Shown: one piece after another, positions 62,169 to 64,000 of the stretch
Position numbering within the stretch: the first letter of the stretch is position 1
Layout of the letters: each line of letters begins with the position of its first letter
DNA from: Clostridiaceae bacterium
GTDB lineage: Bacteria; Bacillota; Clostridia; Lachnospirales; Lachnospiraceae
Assembly: GCA_910575795.1 (NCBI GenBank)
Contig: CAJTGE010000010.1
Coordinates: 62,001 to 126,000 of the forward strand
Direction: 5' to 3'
Length of the DNA: 64,000 nt
Translations under genes and position numbers: made by a program
The notes under the pieces: generated by a model
Told to the model about the DNA's origin: nothing
The model's input: only the letters and a program-made list of their open reading frames with translations
The model's database searches: none

Positions 62169-63196
62169 AATACGGCAAGGCAGCGGCGGACGTAATGGAT
62201 ATAAAGAAGAATTTCCTGGAGGAGAACGGACGGTTTTTAGAATATCAGAATAAGATAAGCGCCATATACCAAAAACAGAAAAGACGCCGGCTCTGTAAAT
62301 GCTGTATGACGCCGCTGGAGGGAAAAACCTTTGTCAGTCATGACATGAATTATACGCTGTGCCATGTGTGCGGGCATTTGAACGGCGAATTTGAGGAGAC
62401 AGAGGAATTTTCAAAACAGGTTTACGAAGAGACGGAATACGATTGCTTCTATATTGACAGGGACAGAGGGCGGTATGATGCCCGTGTGGAAAAGATCTAT
62501 ACGCCCAAGCTGAATTTTCTGCTGGAGACACTCGGAGAGGATGCGGTCAGGAGCGGTAAGATTCTTGACGTGGGCGCAGGCTCCGGATATTTTTGCAGGG
62601 CGTGCCGGCAAAAAGGAGTAAACGCACAGGGAATCGAGATATCCGGCAGGCAGGTGGAGTATGCGCGCCTGATGACAGGAACCGATGCGGTGAGAGAAGT
62701 TGAGGCGGATGAGAGCATGGAGATTATCCGCAAAACAGACTGTAATATTGTGACCATGTTCGGGGTGATGGAATCGGTGTTCAATTTGCAGGAGATTATG
62801 GGCGCAATCAAAGAGAATGAAGCGATCCGGTACGTTTATTTTAATGTGCCGATGTTTTCACTGAGCGTCATATTAGAGGCTGTTCACCCCGAGAGCTTTA
62901 ACCGTAATCTGGGAGGGGCCCATACGCACCTCTTTTCCAATGATTCGGTCCGCTGGCTTCTGAACCAGTACCACATGGATATAACGGCAAAGTGGAGATT
63001 TGGCTCAGATATGATGGATATGCAGAGGTTTATAAGCAATCAACTGGTTATGATGAAAAATATTCACCTGAATGAAATATTTGCCGCAGAGTTCCAAAAA
63101 ATGATCGATGATCTGCAGATGGTATTGGACAGGCATGAATTCAGCTCTGAAACACATTTTATTGCAAAAAAGAGAGAAGGAGAAGTCAGAGGGTGA
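62159..63196 (+). CDS. SAM-dependent methyltransferase with N-terminal zinc ribbon
   Basis: 345 residues. A CKCC...CHVCG pair (about residues 46-72) forms a probable zinc ribbon. The class I methyltransferase core has KILDVGAGSGYFCRACRQKG (motif I), QGIEISGRQVEYARLM and NIVTMFGVMESV. The C-terminal part includes GGAHTHLFSNDSVRWLLNQY, as in sugar C-methyltransferase-type enzymes of glycan and antibiotic loci. Likely methylates a nucleotide-linked sugar; the substrate is unknown. The next gene overlaps by 4 bases (GTGA). Confidence 0.8.
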   Translation: MLVKYGKAAADVMDIKKNFLEENGRFLEYQNKISAIYQKQKRRRLCKCCMTPLEGKTFVSHDMNYTLCHVCGHLNGEFEETEEFSKQVYEETEYDCFYIDRDRGRYDARVEKIYTPKLNFLLETLGEDAVRSGKILDVGAGSGYFCRACRQKGVNAQGIEISGRQVEYARLMTGTDAVREVEADESMEIIRKTDCNIVTMFGVMESVFNLQEIMGAIKENEAIRYVYFNVPMFSLSVILEAVHPESFNRNLGGAHTHLFSNDSVRWLLNQYHMDITAKWRFGSDMMDMQRFISNQLVMMKNIHLNEIFAAEFQKMIDDLQMVLDRHEFSSETHFIAKKREGEVRG

Positions 63197-64000
63197 AAGA
63201 AAACGCAGGAGAACGGATGTACGATCTGATTGCAAAATTATTTCCGATCTGCAGAAGCATAACAGGGGACGGATTCAGAAAGAGCCTGCAGATGATTCAG
63301 GATTATCTGCCGGAAACAGAGATTTCTGTCTTTGAGGTTCCAACCGGAACGCAGGTATTTGACTGGAAGATTCCGGATGAGTGGAATATCAGGGACGCAT
63401 ATATCGAAAATTCGTCCGGCGAGCGGATCGTGGATTTTAAGAGATCGAATTTGTATGTGCTGGGATATTCGGGACCGATCGATAAAACGGTTTCCCTGGA
63501 AGAACTGCAGACGTATCTGTATTCACTTCCGGCCCAGCCGGATGTGATTCCCTATATGACATCGTACTATAAAAAGAGGATTGGTTTCTGCATAGAAGAC
63601 AGCCGGAGAAAGCAGTTAAAAGAGGATACGTATCATATGTACATTGACAGTGAGTGGAAACAGGGCCATCTGACATACGGCGAGGTGATTCTTCCCGGAA
63701 AAAGTGAGAAGGAAGTCTTTTTTTCTACCTATCTGTGCCATCCCTCCATGGCGAATAACGAGCTGTCCGGTCCGGGTGTCGTGGCGGAGCTGATACGGTA
63801 TGTGGCTGCAAAGAAGGAGAGGAATTATACGTACCGTTTTATCTTTATACCGGAAACGATAGGGGCCCTTACCTACTTAAGCCGCAACTTGGAGGAGATG
63901 AAGAGGAAGATCATAGCCGGCTTTAATGTGACCTGCGTAGGGGATGAGCGCGCGTTTTCGTATGTGGAATCAAGGTATGGCAATACGTATGCGGACCGGG
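63193..64000 (+). CDS. DUF4910 (aminopeptidase-like) protein, partial at the window end
   Basis: From GTG 63193 (GTGA overlap) the open frame runs to the edge (269 codons). It has IAKLFPICRSITGDGFRKSL, IPDEWNIRDAYIEN, RIVDFKRSNLYVLGYSGP, STYLCHPSMANNELSGPGVV (zinc His and neighbouring acidic residues) and FIFIPETIGALTYL. This is the DUF4910/DUF2172 family, a zinc aminopeptidase-like fold common in surface-glycan loci, where its activity is not well defined. Neighbours suggest a role in glycan modification. Confidence 0.85.
   Translation, partial: MKENAGERMYDLIAKLFPICRSITGDGFRKSLQMIQDYLPETEISVFEVPTGTQVFDWKIPDEWNIRDAYIENSSGERIVDFKRSNLYVLGYSGPIDKTVSLEELQTYLYSLPAQPDVIPYMTSYYKKRIGFCIEDSRRKQLKEDTYHMYIDSEWKQGHLTYGEVILPGKSEKEVFFSTYLCHPSMANNELSGPGVVAELIRYVAAKKERNYTYRFIFIPETIGALTYLSRNLEEMKRKIIAGFNVTCVGDERAFSYVESRYGNTYADR

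Overview
The window reads as chromosomal DNA of a spore-forming, anaerobic member of the Clostridia, most likely Lachnospiraceae. This is inferred from sporulation genes (ytaF, spoIID, spoIIQ), Rex, DUF2325, DUF6465 and DUF6020-type proteins, strong AGGAGG ribosome sites, consensus sigma-A promoters, TTG/GTG starts, and a T-box and an L-box RNA controlling core genes. No rRNA, tRNA, CRISPR array or intact insertion sequence was recognised.

Layout. 1-10.8 kb: the end of ytaF, a bifunctional class A penicillin-binding protein, DUF2325 with a DtxR-type regulator beside an ATPase relic, a proline-rich DUF4397 protein, a sodium:neurotransmitter symporter, a Lys/Ala-rich DUF6465 protein, an RNA methyltransferase and an SseB-like protein. 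10.8-11.7 kb: a two-gene unit resembling a DUF3990 ADP-ribosyltransferase with a DUF3791-like partner. 11.9-19 kb: lysine riboswitch-dapA-dapB, a lipoprotein, a possible structured small RNA, then purC-purB-purA. 19-24 kb: two decayed membrane/glycosyltransferase genes, an intact GT2 glycosyltransferase and a cell-wall-binding-repeat protein. 24-34.7 kb: ABC-F ATPase, rex-acpS-nnr-alr, a MazF toxin without visible antitoxin, a CNNM/CorC protein, a MATE transporter and a lipoprotein. 35-48 kb: Fe-S aldo/keto reductase, yebC, pncB, T-box-ileS-glgP, spoIID-spoIIQ. 48-54 kb: a CitA/CitB-type two-component system, then gap-pgk-tpiA. 54-57 kb is visibly more AT-rich and patchy: a collapsed Rpn-type gene, palindromic repeats and an intact serine recombinase. 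56.8-64 kb is a surface-glycan operon that continues past the window.

The two most unusual things are these. First, the glycan operon starts with a full-length paralogue of the adjacent serine recombinase that has lost its catalytic serine and nearly all catalytic arginines but kept its C-terminal helix-turn-helix; it is followed by a pair of paralogous membrane-anchored, Rossmann-like proteins of unknown role. Second, intergenic spaces are seeded with several families of 80-170 bp non-coding palindromic elements. Two 166-bp copies lie 16 kb apart in opposite orientation, two 145-bp copies share a 49-base identical core, and several sit in 5' leaders or at gene ends, one supplying a stop codon.

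Most metabolic genes form tight operons with short gaps or overlaps (rex-acpS-nnr, purC-purB, ileS-glgP, dapA-dapB, gap-pgk-tpiA, the glycan operon). All assignments were made by reading motifs by eye; no database search was run.
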